Source of the DNA: Zeus faber
Taxonomy: Eukaryota > Chordata > Actinopteri > Zeiformes > Zeidae
DNA length: 64,000 nt
Direction of reading: 5' to 3'
Assembly (NCBI GenBank): GCA_960531495.1
Contig: OY482862.1
Location: 18,078,267 to 18,142,266 of the forward strand
Shown: piece by piece, positions 29,386 to 42,800 of the stretch
How positions within the stretch are numbered: position 1 is the stretch's first letter
Layout: each line of letters begins with the position of its first letter
Translations under genes and position numbers: made by a program
Notes under the pieces: generated by a model
Database searches by the model: none
What the model saw: only the letters and a program-made list of their open reading frames with translations
What the model was told of the DNA's origin: nothing

Positions 29386-30239
29386 ACGAAAGACAACAAG
29401 GTTGTCTTGCGCAAGGATACTTTTTGCAAGAAGCAGTGTAGGGATCGAACAAGACTACCTGCTCAGCCTTCAGAGCTGCTGTCATCCCCTTGACACCAAC
29501 TTTGTCTTGTAAAGCTGTAGACCGTTTTAATAAGGCCTTTCTATCCTTTGAAATCCTTTCTGACTGCATTGTGTGCTAAGCAATGGCGGGCTTAATTTCC
29601 CTTTGTTCGCACCTTTTGCTTGTTCCACATCTAATCCCTTTTGACCTGCTAATGCCTTGGACAGACTACACGACTTTCAAAGTCGCCACATCTCTGTACT
29701 GTTCACACTGCACAACTTTCTGTCTTGTGATCGGGAATCTTGAAGTCCTTGTGGTTTAACACAACGTGACTGATCGGCGACAGGGGGTCACACATTAAAG
29801 ATATTTCACCAGGAGGAATCCCCTACAAGTCTGTTGGGTCTCCAAACTACATTTTGTCACAAAAACACATGCGAGAAGTGACAACGGAAATTACGCAATA
29901 CCATGCGCCTGATAAGATTATGTGATGCGTGCGTGAGAGGTAAGCACAATTCAAGTGGTTTGCGTGCATAGTTGGCGTTTCTACGGAACATGGAAAGTCC
30001 TCTGGCTTTCAGAACCAAACTGTTTGTACACAATTCGGAAAGAGTGCAAAGTCTCTTAAGTCTCTTCTTATAGAGGCATTTAGAGCATGCACTGTGCATA
30101 AGCTGCATATTCTTTTCGCTAAAAGGTAAAATAACATTAATGGGTGAGTGCACACTCAAGAAAGCTTGATAAATTATCTGCGGGCACAAAAACAGACTTG
30201 CGCAAAAACTACCAAGCTCTTTCTAAGAGCCACCAAATC

Positions 30240-30440
30240 AACTAGCAGATCCTATAAGTCCTGGAAGTTGCGAGGTGGGGCCCCCATGGATCGGGCTTGT
30301 TGTTCCAGCACATCCCACAGATCACCCTAACCCCGGCCATCCACATGATGTAGAAGAAAACTGGTCTCATTCATCAGACCAGGCCGACTTCTTCCATTGC
30401 TCCAGGGTCCAGTCGTAGCGCTCACCTGCCCATTGTAGGC
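30240..30440 (-). mobile_element. Tc1-like transposon fragment
   Basis: Reads aagtcctggaagttgcgagg, cccatggatcgggcttg and cagcacatcccacagat, then jumps to ccggccatccacatgatg and catcagaccaggccg. These are two separated parts of the same Tc1-like family as 25620-26395, in the opposite orientation. A HHVDG-type transposase piece (FLLHHVDGRG) is readable on the minus strand. Internally deleted relic. Confidence 0.8.
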
Positions 30441-30458
30441 AGATAATGTCATGTTAGT

Positions 30459-30536
<78 letters not shown>

Positions 30537-30564
30537 ATTAATAACTAACATGACATTATCTGCC
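30438..30564. repeat. Long palindrome with (AT)n centre
   Basis: 24-bp perfect arms (GGCAGATAATGTCATG and on to ...TTAGTTAT at 30438-30461; exact complement at 30541-30564) flank about 78 bp of nearly pure AT, itself self-complementary. The whole 127 bp can fold into one hairpin or cruciform. Confidence 0.92.
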
Positions 30565-31540
30565 TCATGACTTTATAAGTCTCTGTTTGTCCACCAAGTC
30601 CAGGCCTTCCCTGGCTACAACCTGAGAGCCAGTGTCGTCATACTGTAGTTATATTCTAACCTTTCAGGTGGGACACTGCAGGGCATTGCGGAATACTTAG
30701 CGGCTTCAAAGCAAGTTTTTTTTCCCCCAGAGGAAATGTATAAACAACTTGAACCATAAGCCAGGTTATGCCTCTGCACACACACTATTCCACTTTTTAG
30801 GACCATGAATTAGAGACCTTAGACAATTAAACTGACATACAGTCTAGATGGCAAGGCAACAAACATCAAAGCCATATTAAAGCAACACAGAAGACAAAAG
30901 CAGTAGGTCTAATTATTTTTAAATTTACTGTACATGGAACAATACTGAGCGATTCCTACCATCATCGTCATTGACAGTTGCCTAGCTATTGAATATACTA
31001 GTTATTGCATAATTTTCATTGGCAGGGTACTGTCAGTCAATTTAAGCCAGATGGCTCAGTCAAAGCAGATAGCAGATCGCTAGCACATTGTGCCTCTGAG
31101 ACCGAGCGCTTGGCTGGATCTTGGCAAGTTCTGTTCATTCAAGGAGCGGCACTGTGCTGATGTGAGACAGCTCTTTAAAAATTGTAGTGAATTGATCACT
31201 GTAGGATCTTTATCTTACTCCTGCTGTGACCTTCAGGCCGTGACACTTTCCAGAGAATGGCCATTTCAGCTACATCAATGTGACCTTTTCAGAGAGCCAG
31301 AGGCTGTAAAGTTGTATTGCTGTCAATCAGAATGTCTATACTGTCTCCAGACTGAGTGGGCCAAATACTACACACAATTGAAGGCAGAGGAGACCAAATG
31401 GATTCCATTGGCCCCTCAGGACAAAACACTGAAAATCTGAAAGCTTGCTTCCAAATGGCAAGTTTACACAAACCAGAAATTACAGCAGACTGCCGTTCCC
31501 CTGAAAAGGTACCAGACAAAGTGTGAGCTTACACTGTACA

Positions 31541-31744
31541 TTACATTACATTTAGTCATTTAGCAGACGCTTTTATCCAAAGCGACTTACAATTGTTCAA
31601 ACACTGACGGACGCAGCCATCAGGAGCAATTAGGGGTTAAGTGTCTTGCTCAAGGACACTACAGCATGCTAGCAGGAGGAGCCTGGGATCGAACCAGCGA
31701 CCTTTAGATCACTAGACCACCAGCTCTACCGCCTGAGCTACCAT
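31541..31744 (-). mobile_element. tRNA-derived SINE with intact target-site duplications
   Basis: On the minus strand the head reads GGTAGCTCAGGCGGTAGAGC (A box) and GGTTCGATCCC (B box). The body follows with ttgagcaagacacttaaccc, and the tail has tcgctttggataaaagcg, ctgctaaatg and a short (ATGTA/TAATG) run. This core and tail are widespread in teleosts. Flanking copies of CACTGTACA (31532-31540 and 31745-31753) are perfect 9-bp, possibly 10-bp, target duplications, so the insertion is complete and fairly young. Exact family name not assigned. Confidence 0.9.
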
Positions 31745-34059
31745 CACTGTACATGATAAAAGTCAGTCATGTCATGATTCCCCACTTCAATGCTGAACCA
31801 GACTTTCTGAGATGTGATTGGAATCGTTTCAAACAATCACCGTCTGACCGAAGCAAACCTGTGAAACATGTGGGGATTGCTCTCACATGGATCAGGTGGG
31901 GAGGACTTCAGTTCTTCTAACCACACATAGTTGTGAGCACAACCAAAGCCTCCCTTTGTAGTCGCTCTTCAAGCATCGCAAAGAAGCAACAGTTCTGAAA
32001 TTGCAGTATGACTATAAATAATCAATACATACAATACAGCATAAGTGCCCTCTTATGCTGTAGTGTCTTCCAAGGAAAAAGAAGATTCCTGTTAAGTACA
32101 ATAAAACACTGACGCACACCAGCACTCTGAACACTGATCAATCTCACTGCAGCACCAGCTCTAAGCCACAATGACCCGAGTGCAGTGTCCCTGTCTGAAA
32201 GACCTCACCACAAGCAGTGAGGATTTCAAAACAAGGCATTTCCAGTGGCCAGGCTTATTATGGCCTTTCGACTCCATAAGCCTTTGAAAAAATAGGGAGA
32301 ATAATAGGGAGAATAATAGGGAGAATAATAAAAAGGGAGAAAGGAAAGTAAGTCCACTACATAAAAATAAAATTCATACATTCAACGTGCCACAAAGAGT
32401 AAGGGTTGCAAAGAAATGTATGATTCATTTGGCCAAAGATGCCTGATATCTGCCCCACAATGTGGGCGAAAACCCAGCTCAAAATAATGAACAGGTGTTG
32501 TTGTGAAGCTCAAAATATATGGGCGGCGTTATTTCATTTTTACTTATTGACAAATTGAGAACAAAAGTCAGAGAAACATTGACTTTAATGCCCTTGCTTT
32601 TCAAAATGGATTATATTTAAAAATGAGCTGCATATAACGATTTTAGTTTCCAAATGAAATATTTGGCTGTCTTAGTGAGAGCTTACTAGTGTAGGATGGT
32701 GTTTGATAATAGTTTGCATTGTAGGCATCGGCCCTTTTTGATTGCTATGCTGGCATGAAGGAAAATATGAAATGACTCCAGCCCTATACTACACCAGAAC
32801 TAACATTGAGCCACCATTTATTCGCTGTTGGGCAGCCCAGTGTTCTGTCTTGCTTCAACGCCTCATTTTGTATTCATTTCACGGCAGACACCACTTTATA
32901 TGCAGTAATAACATTTACATATTTGGTATCGCTATCTGTTCCTGGGCTGTCAAACTACATTTCTGTTTGATGTGTCAAGACAGAAGGATAAGCTGTTCGT
33001 ACTGACACAGTGCTCCTTTTAGGGGCTCTGGTCAAAATTTGGATACGTAAGAGAAAAGATCTCAAATAGTTAAAGTCACGCAGACTATTTGTTGAACGTT
33101 TTAGTGCATATTTTCCGTACGAGTGATTTATTAACATAGATTCCTGAATATTTGAATATTGATGGTGATACACATAGCTGGACATTTGCGGTTTTTAAAC
33201 CTTGTGTTTCCTCAAATTGGGCCCTCAATGTTGTGTCCGTTCCCTACCCCTTGCAGTGGGTGTTTCAGTTTGCATTGTATTTTAGTCTGAACTATGTTTT
33301 TTTTAGACCGTTTGCTAAAGCAGTGGAAGTTAAGGCTATTTGGCTGAACGCTAAAGAGGCCAGATGAATATATGAGCTAATATTAAGCTGGTAACAGTAG
33401 GCTGTAAGGACAGGCAAAGCACTCTGGGTGGGTTGAGTGCATTTGGGTATCTGAGGAGGTAAAACTTAGGAGAAATTGCTGTGAGAACACAAGTTGAAAA
33501 TAAATTTCCCTTTTAGAGGTGTTCGGAAGTACCCGCTTGATTATTGACAGTGTGACTGCAATGGTTCAACTCCAGTGCTCACTTGGCTATGGTTCGGCAC
33601 TGTAGCTGTAACAATGTGCCTTCCGAGCGAGACCAGTATTTGATGGGAATACTTTACTGACGAGGCAAAAAATACCATAAGAAAAGTAAGCAAGAGGCCT
33701 CCAGCATTTCAACTTCTAACTCATCTCCACTCACAGACTTGTTCCTACTGCTCGCCACTTGCAGTTTGGTGTTAAATGGACCACTCTGTACTGCCAATAG
33801 TGTCGCGTCATGCCAACTTTGCAATGCTACGTTTGCAGCTGATTCTGTGGCATCAACCATTTGCTATGGATAATGTGGTCCACACCACACACTCCTACCG
33901 AGTAATAATACAATTACACACAACCAGGAGATTCTCAATTTAGTTCTGTTCTCTGTGACAGGTGGTGTGTGTGCCGACATCTGTGCAAGTCGCTACTGCA
34001 GATCCAGGTTTTACGCAGGAGCCCGGTCACGTTGTATGATAATCAAGTCGCTGTGTGTG

Positions 34060-34208
<149 letters not shown>

Positions 34209-37200
34209 CATGCATTTGTGCAAATCTTTAATTTTTTCCCCAAGAACATTTTTTTAGATGCACATATGATTTGGAGTAAATAGTGTTTGCAAATTAAATG
34301 TTCACTATTTTTGGCCTGCTCAGGTGTGTGTTGAGTGGGATTTGTTGGATAAGATGATGCAATGTGGAAGAAGATCATGTAAGTATTAGAAGATATCTAA
34401 TTTTCCTATTTGATGTTTTCATTTTGATGTTAAGGATTACTTTCTATTTGAATTCCAAGATATTTAAAAAAAGACAATTTTAAGCTACTCCATAGAAGAA
34501 AAAAAAAAAAATCATTGCATCTTTCATCTATTTATTCCAAGGTCTGGCATCCTTTGACTTCAAGTAAACATCAAAAATATCAATTTTTAACACCACGCAC
34601 CCAAAATATTAACCAAGGTATCAAGGCTGGGATGATATGTCCTTGAGCATCAAAAGTGGCCATCATATTTTCTCATCAAAAAATCTGCGAGCTGGACTCA
34701 CCCTTCACAGGGCTCGGCACAGCATGTGAAGACTCTCCAATCAATGACAGCGTGACATCCAAAACTCCGACATCAATCAGCGGAGGTTTCATTAGGCCGG
34801 CTCCCAGACGCAGCCTGGCTTTACGAACTTCCTCCCAGCTACCCCACTCCCACCACAACCACCCCTCCTCGCCTCACCCCCAGGGCTCTGGCCATAACAC
34901 TCCCAATTCGGCCGCATTTATCCTGACCCAGTTTCCTACTCTCCCAGTACCTCTGCCTCACCTTTCTCCCTGGTACCACTCCATCAAACCCGTTCTGTCT
35001 GCTCTGATGGACCGGGTCAGGACGGGTGAGGGAAGTCACATGATGGCAGGAGCGTAGCGTCCCACATGAAAGCTAGTTCAGGCTCATCGGGACATTGGCC
35101 GGTTGGAGTAGATTTAGTACTAGATAAGGGGGGGAGGGGGACGTTTGTTCCTCAGAATTTCTCTATAGATTATCACGAATTAAGAAAGGCGCGGCATGAG
35201 CTAAAAAGGCTTTGGTGAAATTAAACAATGGACATTGTTTAATATCCACCCACCAGTAAACAAACTGAAATAAAAAGAAATGTGCAACAATGTTCTCAAT
35301 ATAAAACTGATAGTTTTATCACAGGCATTTCTTTGCTTATGTCTATATATGGCTACAATCTGGAAGAATTTATTATGATAGTAATCACTGACTCATTTTG
35401 CATCTAACATCTCATGTCAGTACTATGAAAACAGAGGAACAAACAGCAAAAACCGAAACAGTATCAGCACAATTATTTGAGAAATGAATGCCTTATCAGT
35501 AGAATAGCAAGCACTGCCATTATTATTAATCACATTATGCTTGAATAAGACTTATCCCTAATTAAAACTGTTGAGTTCAAGAGCTACGTCTTGAATGCCA
35601 CCGCTGGTTCCTATGCTCTCTGATACTCTTTGGCCTATTCAATGGAATTCCAGCACTTTGATAATGTGTTGTGCACTAGTATTTTTCAAATCCTTGGTTG
35701 GAGTACGGTTTCATTCGATACTAAATTTTAGTACTTGATCTTGTAGTCTTTCACAACTGAGCAGCTGGTGGTGCAACCCCTTGCAACTCCCGATTTCCGC
35801 AGAGTCTGTTAACTTTAGACAGGAAGGTGGAAAAACGCAAACCAGACAGATCCCGGCTCTAAAGGAGGACATCAGGAGGTTTTCTGAGGATCTTCAGTTG
35901 AAAGAAACCATTCATTGGTTTGATAGGGACAGCATTTGCCCAGGCGTAGCAACTTTCAGCGTTACATCCTTCCACAGCTGATCCCACTATTCTCTGAGAA
36001 CCGTCAGAGCATCCCTGTCCTGCCTGCTGCCCCCCTCCCAGTCTTGCAGTTATTGCAGTTGGACCGAGGTAGCGGCCAGGGGCCCAAAAGGGAGAGAGAA
36101 AAGTTGCTGCGATGTCTCCACTCTTCCACTAAAGCTGACAGCTTGGCACGGCTTCAAATTGATCCAGTTCCCTTGAGCTATAATTTCATTTAAGATTGGA
36201 TGTGGATTGCTACAATGTTACTCGATATGTCGTACTTCCGCAACTTTAAGATATCTATCACGAATCGTGGAAATGTCAAAAAAATATATCTACGTTATTT
36301 TGTTCATATCATGCCGACTGTAAAATATAAACCAAAAATAAAACTGCCTCTTGATTTCACACTGATACCATATCACTAAACAATGATTAATGATATTAAA
36401 TAATCGCCAAGCTCCAATGTGTGCGTCCATTTTAATGCCTACTTATTTTAGTGATTCCCTTCAAATGTGGTCGGTCACAGCAGAGTGTTTGGGCTGAAAA
36501 TGAAGTTGTCTTTGCACGTCCTTGTTGTCCTCTCCCAGAGCATCCTCACTCAGCGTAAAATCTGAGGTGTGAACCTTGCAGGTCCCCAGAGGGCAACGCT
36601 GCACAACATCAGCCCATATAAACACACACATGCACATCAAAACACACACAGGCATGCATGCAGACACACACACACTCTTAAAAATGCACACAAACACACT
36701 CGAAGCAAACACTTTTTCTCACAACCTTATGTTAAGTGTGTATACTTCAAGCTAATGCAGAAAAATGTATCAGCAGAGTCAAAAAACAGACAAACAAACT
36801 AACCCTTTCAAGATTTTTGACATAGCTTTTCTAAAGTCTTGAGATACAATTGGTTCTGGGCCGGTCATGAAATTTCTGCTGCCGATCGATCGTCGCCCAA
36901 TAATCGATCGGCATTATCGTCTCGTCTTGGGTGGGGTTGTTTCGTTCACGAAAAGGCAGCATAAGTAGACACAACACACAACAAAGATTTCACATTTTCA
37001 ACTGTTTTGGAATAACTCAAATAAATGGGGTTTTTTTTTTTGTTTTTTTTACACAAATAAAACTGACCCACATTGCCTGTCCAGGGCATCTTTCAGACTG
37101 CGGCGGTTGAATTAAGTCAAATACAATACAACAGGCTTTTCTAACATTCTCAGATATGAAATGTGAATCAATACAACATTTAAGTATGGTAGTGTTGAAT

Positions 37201-37435
37201 AAAACAAAATAGACCAGCACTGCCTGAAGGGATTAGGCCAAAAGGCGCTTTTCTGGGACACTCCCTGTTTATTCAACTTGTCCCTGTTAAATAAACAAAC
37301 AAGCAAACAAAAAAAACAATAAAAGAACAAGTCTGGCCTCTTGGATTTTCGGTTGACGAGCATGTTCAGCTTCTCCAGGCAAAAAATGGGACTATGTTTC
37401 CAGTGGTGTTAAAAACCTTTATTATTATACATATG

Positions 37436-37436
<1 letters not shown>

Positions 37437-37472
<36 letters not shown>
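37437..37472. repeat. (TTA)n microsatellite passing into (TAG)n
   Basis: About 12 TTA units followed by several TAG/GGAGTA units up to about 37497. Confidence 0.92.
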
Positions 37473-37504
37473 GTAGTAGTAGTAGGAGTAGGAGTAGATT
37501 TTAT

Positions 37505-38910
37505 TATTTTTAATCTCCTTGGTGTTTTTTGGACTAAAAGTGTCTGGAACATGGCAACCTCAGTACGCACAGACATGGTTGAGGTCTTGTTAGGTCTCGG
37601 CATATTTCAGACGTCTTGCCGTTCGAGTTTGATCAATATCGATGTATATTTGGAGAAAAAAATTGTGAAAAACTACTGTAATTTTACCCGGAAGTAGAAG
37701 AACATTGACGCGACTTGAGTAGTTTGAGGAGAGGGGCACTTTATGACATCATCTGAAGTTATACAAGTCCAAACTTGGTCTCTAGGAAGTCATTCGCAAC
37801 CAGCTACTTGCGCCTTGTGGACTCCATAGCGTTTGCTCCACGTAGACGGACAACTTGACGGATGTTGCGTTTAAAGGAAACTTGGAGAATTGTAACTCGT
37901 GCTGCATTTTACAAAACCCCGAAAACTATAATTGGTCACAGAAGGTATTTTCCCACCGCAGGAAGTTCTAAGAACCTTTGGAGGAACTGTCCCCCTCCTT
38001 TGTGTCTGCACTGCATGATCCAGGAATGATCGTAATTGTTAAAACACCGCTCTTGGGGGGACATTCAATGACAAGTGCACGGTGATTGGTCCAGACATAA
38101 GTCCACGGTGACATTAAACATTAAATCCAAGTCAAAAAATAGTGTCTCTCCGCCCCGACCTCAGAGCGACCCTCGATAACGACAGGGTTTCTTTCCTCAG
38201 GGCGACCCGACCCCACTGAAATAAGGAGTGGACAGAACATCCATCCTTAGAGGTTAGTCACACTAATGTTAAAGAAAAGATTTTAAAAAATCACCTTGAA
38301 AAGAGTTATGTAACGAGTGAAAAAAAACAAAAAAACCTAAACCCCGTTCAATGTTAACTCAGAAAATTGTAACTCGTTCTGCGTTTCACAGAACCCGGAA
38401 AACTGTAATACGTACCTAACATGACTAAACTGGACCCTGTGAATTGCTGCCTGCCGTGTTATTTATTAGTTATTGTCCTATATTGTTGTACCCTATTGTT
38501 ATTGTACGGATCTCCTTGGCATTTTTCGGGCTAAAAGTATCTGGAACACGACAACCACTGCACCCACGAACACAGTTGAGATTTTGTGAGAACCGGGACG
38601 TCGCACACCTCTTGTTGTTCACGTTTCATCCATATCGCTCCACATACAGAGCAGGAATTTGTGAAAAACCCGATGTAAACGGAAAACTTCCGGTCGGTGG
38701 TGGAGCGGGATGAGTCTGTGGAGTAAGATGCTTTGTGACATCATCATCCAATTGTGTTAAATGTGTTATTCGTTATAATAACCCACCCGAAAACTTGGAC
38801 ACGAAAAAATATGATCCACAGAAAGGCATCTCCACACCGAGTTGAATCCTCCCCAACTGTGCGAGTTCATGATGCGTTTCATGTACTCGGAATGCATCGG
38901 AAAACTAGTA
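37505..38910 (+). repeat. Diverged tandem repeat family
   Basis: atctccttggtgttttttgg with ctaaaagtgtctggaaca at 37513 recurs as atctccttggcatttttcgg with ctaaaagtatctggaaca at 38509. gagaattgtaactcgtgctg at 37886 recurs as gaaaattgtaactcgttctg at 38360. The spacings (about 472 and 996 bp) suggest a unit of roughly 480-500 bp present about three times, the middle one strongly diverged or replaced. No coding sequence recognised. Confidence 0.6.
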
Positions 38911-40324
38911 CCTGGAAAATTTGAATTAATCACATAAAGGCGTCAACAAGTCTTTACGTCACTATGTCATTGTTGTCCCAAACGGCATCAAACGGTCACA
39001 CTTGCTTAACTATGTCATTATTGCCCCACATGGCACGAAACAATCCCTTGCCCATCACTGAGCGTGCAGCTCTATTTCCACACACAACACGGTGAGTTAT
39101 AACAAGGACAAATTCTGGTTTAGAGGCAAACGTGGACGATTGTTTAGAAGACATTCCATCCCCATGCAGCTTCCTGCAGCTAAAGGTAGTGGGCATAAAA
39201 TGAAAGGGAGAAGGCCTTAATTAGGCACGAATCCTTCGGTAATAAGTCAAATTCCAAACTAATATTAATGTACAAAAAAATCTTGTCTGTATTACATTAC
39301 AGGAAATAAATCTATTTAACTGTGTTCCTGAATTGTAGGATGTTACCACGAGAAGTGCAATAAAGTACAAAATGAAAGTAATACGCAATTATGTTAATAA
39401 AGTAAATATCTTGTAAAATCACCAAGTTAACGGCAAGATATGGTATACAGTATATTGTGGTAGGAGGTATATATTTGTCAATGTCACCCAGCCCTATGAT
39501 ACAGTGAACAGTGATACAGAATGTGTCACCACTACACAGCGATACACAGCCGTATTGTTCTGCAACACACACAATATGCATGCCAGGATTCTTCACAACA
39601 GCAAGAAATAGAATTGCAGTTCACTGCTCAAGGCCTACATCCAGGGGGTTTGCGTTTTAGTAGAAGATGCTGAGCCGTAGGGTCCGTGGGGACTCCAGAA
39701 AGGAAGACCAAGGTCAAGCGCAGCAGCAGCAGAGAGAAACCGAAAGGTGCAAAAAAAAAAAAAAAAAAAGGGGGGGGGGGAGGTGTCCAGAAGGAGAAAG
39801 GGAATGGAGAGGGGATAGAAAGAGGTGGAGGGTCCCAAACGCAGTGACAGCTGGGAGGCTATGGAGGACTGAAGGAGCAGGAATGCAGAACGGATCAGTC
39901 AGACAGCGGCTTGTCCTCTAGTCTGACATGACAGCGCCAAGTCACAACACGCAACAGCTGCCTAATCCACCTCCCAAATACCCCAGGAACCGTTGGAAAA
40001 CACAGCAACTCCCAACTCCCATTCCCTCTCCACCTGACTCCTGCCCTCCGTGGTGAGCCTCAGCGCGTCTGCTGAACAGGCACTTCACGGACGTGTCCGC
40101 CCGTGCCTTCAACCTCTCCATCTTCCTCATGCATTTGCTCAAGCGGGAAATGAGAGGAAGCACCGCTCGTAAGCCCCAGTCACAGACCGCATTGTGACAG
40201 AGTGGCAACACGCTCCCGCATGCACGTTCCAGTTAGGCAGACTCAAACTCAGCCCCAAAAAGAAATGTTCACCGGTCCATGAGAAGTGAGGATAAGTGAC
40301 ATTGATATAGGCATACATGGGGCT

Positions 40325-40475
40325 TTGCAATATCAACAAAGTCAAATATCCCAATATTTGTTGACGCATATCTCGATGTCAATAACTTCATATTTTGTGG
40401 GTGACTATTGGTGCTTTCAAAATATTTGAGAAAAAGTCAGTAATATGGATATTTTGACCAAGATGGCAGAGGCAT
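40325..40475 (+). repeat. Dispersed AT-rich repeat, third copy
   Basis: Reads tatctcgatgtcaataactt, gtgggtgactattggtgc and aatatggatattttga, the same order as in 5016-5322. Confidence 0.5.
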
Positions 40476-40496
40476 GGATTAGAACAGCTGGAAAAG

Positions 40497-40652
40497 TCGT
40501 TCCCACAATCGGTCAGTATTCACTCCACTAGCGTTTGCAATGGCCACGCCCCCTTACCGTGAAATAACGTGGGTCCTCGGTGATCGATCAATTCACTTAA
40601 CGACCTGGTCGTGGGAACGGAACTCGGTCATTAAGTGAGGAGAACCTGGATT
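40497..40652. mobile_element. Tigger-like MITE copy 2
   Basis: About 85% similar by eye to 28512-28672 (for example gcaatggccacgccccctta, aacgacctggtcgtgggaac and aagtgaggagaacctgga). Confidence 0.6.
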
Positions 40653-40772
40653 GCGATACTACAATAACCAAAATCCCATTAGACTTCTCACACCAGAGTC
40701 TCACAGCAAAAATCTGTGGCCCTATTTAGGCGCGTTTCCTAAATTCACACTTAGAATCCATCCATCATATCA

Positions 40773-41231
<459 letters not shown>

Positions 41232-41740
41232 TTATAAAACAGCCAGTCGAAAGAGGTAGAATGAAGACGTATGAGGAAGCAAAATGAGTCTTGATATTAT
41301 TCCGACATGAAATGGGCTCCATCGTTGTCTCTGTGCAACTGTGGTGCAGCGAATGATGAACCTTAATGTCCCAACTCCCTCTTTTTTATTTTATTTTTTT
41401 CCGCGATCTTATCAGCACTCTTATATTTACAACAACAATTTGCTCACAGTAATGAAAACCAGCCAGTTGTGATAGAGTAGATTTATGGCGTTCATTTCCT
41501 ACGACCAGCATCCTCTTATCGGGTCTTTTGCTCTTGTCAGGCCTCCTCAGCTGAAGGATTTAACGTTGCACAGAAAAAAAGTATAATACATCTGTGATGT
41601 AACCAAACAGCCCTTCTCAATCAAATGAATATGCATGCAGTTAATGAACGCTGCATCACAGAGCCGGGTAAAAATATATGTGTGTACTCACACAGTAATT
41701 TATGTATTTGCGGTAACACAAATTTGTTTTAACGCTACTT

Positions 41741-41743
<3 letters not shown>

Positions 41744-41795
<52 letters not shown>
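41744..41795. repeat. (CA)n microsatellite
   Basis: About 52 bp of CA at the edge of an ATCGAT-rich repeat. Confidence 0.95.
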
Positions 41796-41797
<2 letters not shown>

Positions 41798-41799
41798 GT

Positions 41800-42800
41800 G
41801 AATCTTCACTGGCCTCACGATTTGATTACGATTCACCTGTCAACGATTCTCGATACATCTCGATGCTTCTCGATGCATCGCATTCCCAATTTTCTGTATG
41901 GGCACCAAGGCCTGCGCCAGGGTGAGGTTGAATATGATGGTGAACACTGGGGAAGCGGGTCGGCACAGGTCTTCAGAACATGTCCGGGGATGCCGTCCAC
42001 ACCTTCCACTTTCCCGGTGTTCACCTGCCTCAGAGCCCTCCTCACCCCGAGCTCTGAGACGCTGAGCGTGCGCTCACCTCCGGCGGCGGAACTTGGTTCT
42101 GTTGTGCTAACCAGGGGGCTAATGCGAAAGCATCAGCATTCACCCTGGTGGTAGCTCTGCCTCTGTATTCTGTAATAGTCTGTAATCCCTGCCACATGTG
42201 TCCAGTGTCACATGTGTACAGCTGGAACTGAGACTCCACTCTTTCCCTGTACCGACGCTTTGCCTCTTTCACAGCCCTCCTCAGTTGGTAAGACGCCGCT
42301 TTGTAATCGTCCGTGTTCCGCGACAAGAGCCACGACGCGGCGTAAGCGGCGGTGCGTGCGGTATGGATTGGTCAACCCACGCTGTCGCACCGTAACCATG
42401 GAAGCCACATCTGCTACTAGCTTAGCAATGATGTTCGTCGCCACCAAGTTCGACACCAAACTCTCTGACATCATCGGGGGTGGAGTGAAACACGGCCCAG
42501 TTGACATCACCCAGTGTGTCCTGCATCGTGGCTTCTGATTGGCCAGTCTGGAACCTGATCTCCCTCATCACCGGAGCTTAGCGAACATGATGGAGATAAT
42601 TCAATTTTTTGTAGGCTTTTATTTTAATCACAATAAAATCTGTTAATTTGAAATTAATGGTAGTGGGTTTTTTTTGTTTTGTTTTCCATGTAAGCCTAAT
42701 TATATTTCTAATCTCCTAATTATATCTGCATCAATGCAGAATCGTCGACGCCTGTATCGCAACGCATCTTAAAATCGAGAAATTTCCACATCCCGAGTTC
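41800..42800. mobile_element. ATCGAT-rich DNA repeat split by a LINE fragment
   Basis: The left part (cacgatttgattacgattca, tctcgatgcatcgcatt) ends near 41890. The right part (atcacaataaaatctgttaa, tatcgcaacgcatctta and aaatcgagaaatttccacat) starts near 42590. Between them lies LINE coding sequence, suggesting insertion of the LINE into the older repeat. Similar text occurs at 63750-63890 and 54895-54990. Confidence 0.45.
41895..42545 (-). mobile_element. LINE fragment (L2/CR1-like group), ORF2 piece
   Basis: On the minus strand the readable protein includes YKAASYQLRRAVKEAKRRYR, ERVESQFQLYTCDTGHMWQG and LQTITEYRGR. A frame change leads to RALRQVNTGKVEGVDGIPGH and VLKTCADPL. These match the region between the endonuclease and the reverse transcriptase of fish L2/CR1-type non-LTR elements (TCDTGHMWQGLQTITEYRGR is a hallmark). 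The reverse transcriptase core is cut away, so this is a 5'- and 3'-truncated relic with several frame changes. Confidence 0.75.

Noticed and set aside
31090-31440. 116-codon plus-strand frame (starts MPLRPSAWLDLGKF)
   Set aside because: No recognisable domain or homologue, no promoter or splice context, and within an intron of tanc1. Length is within chance for 64 kb.
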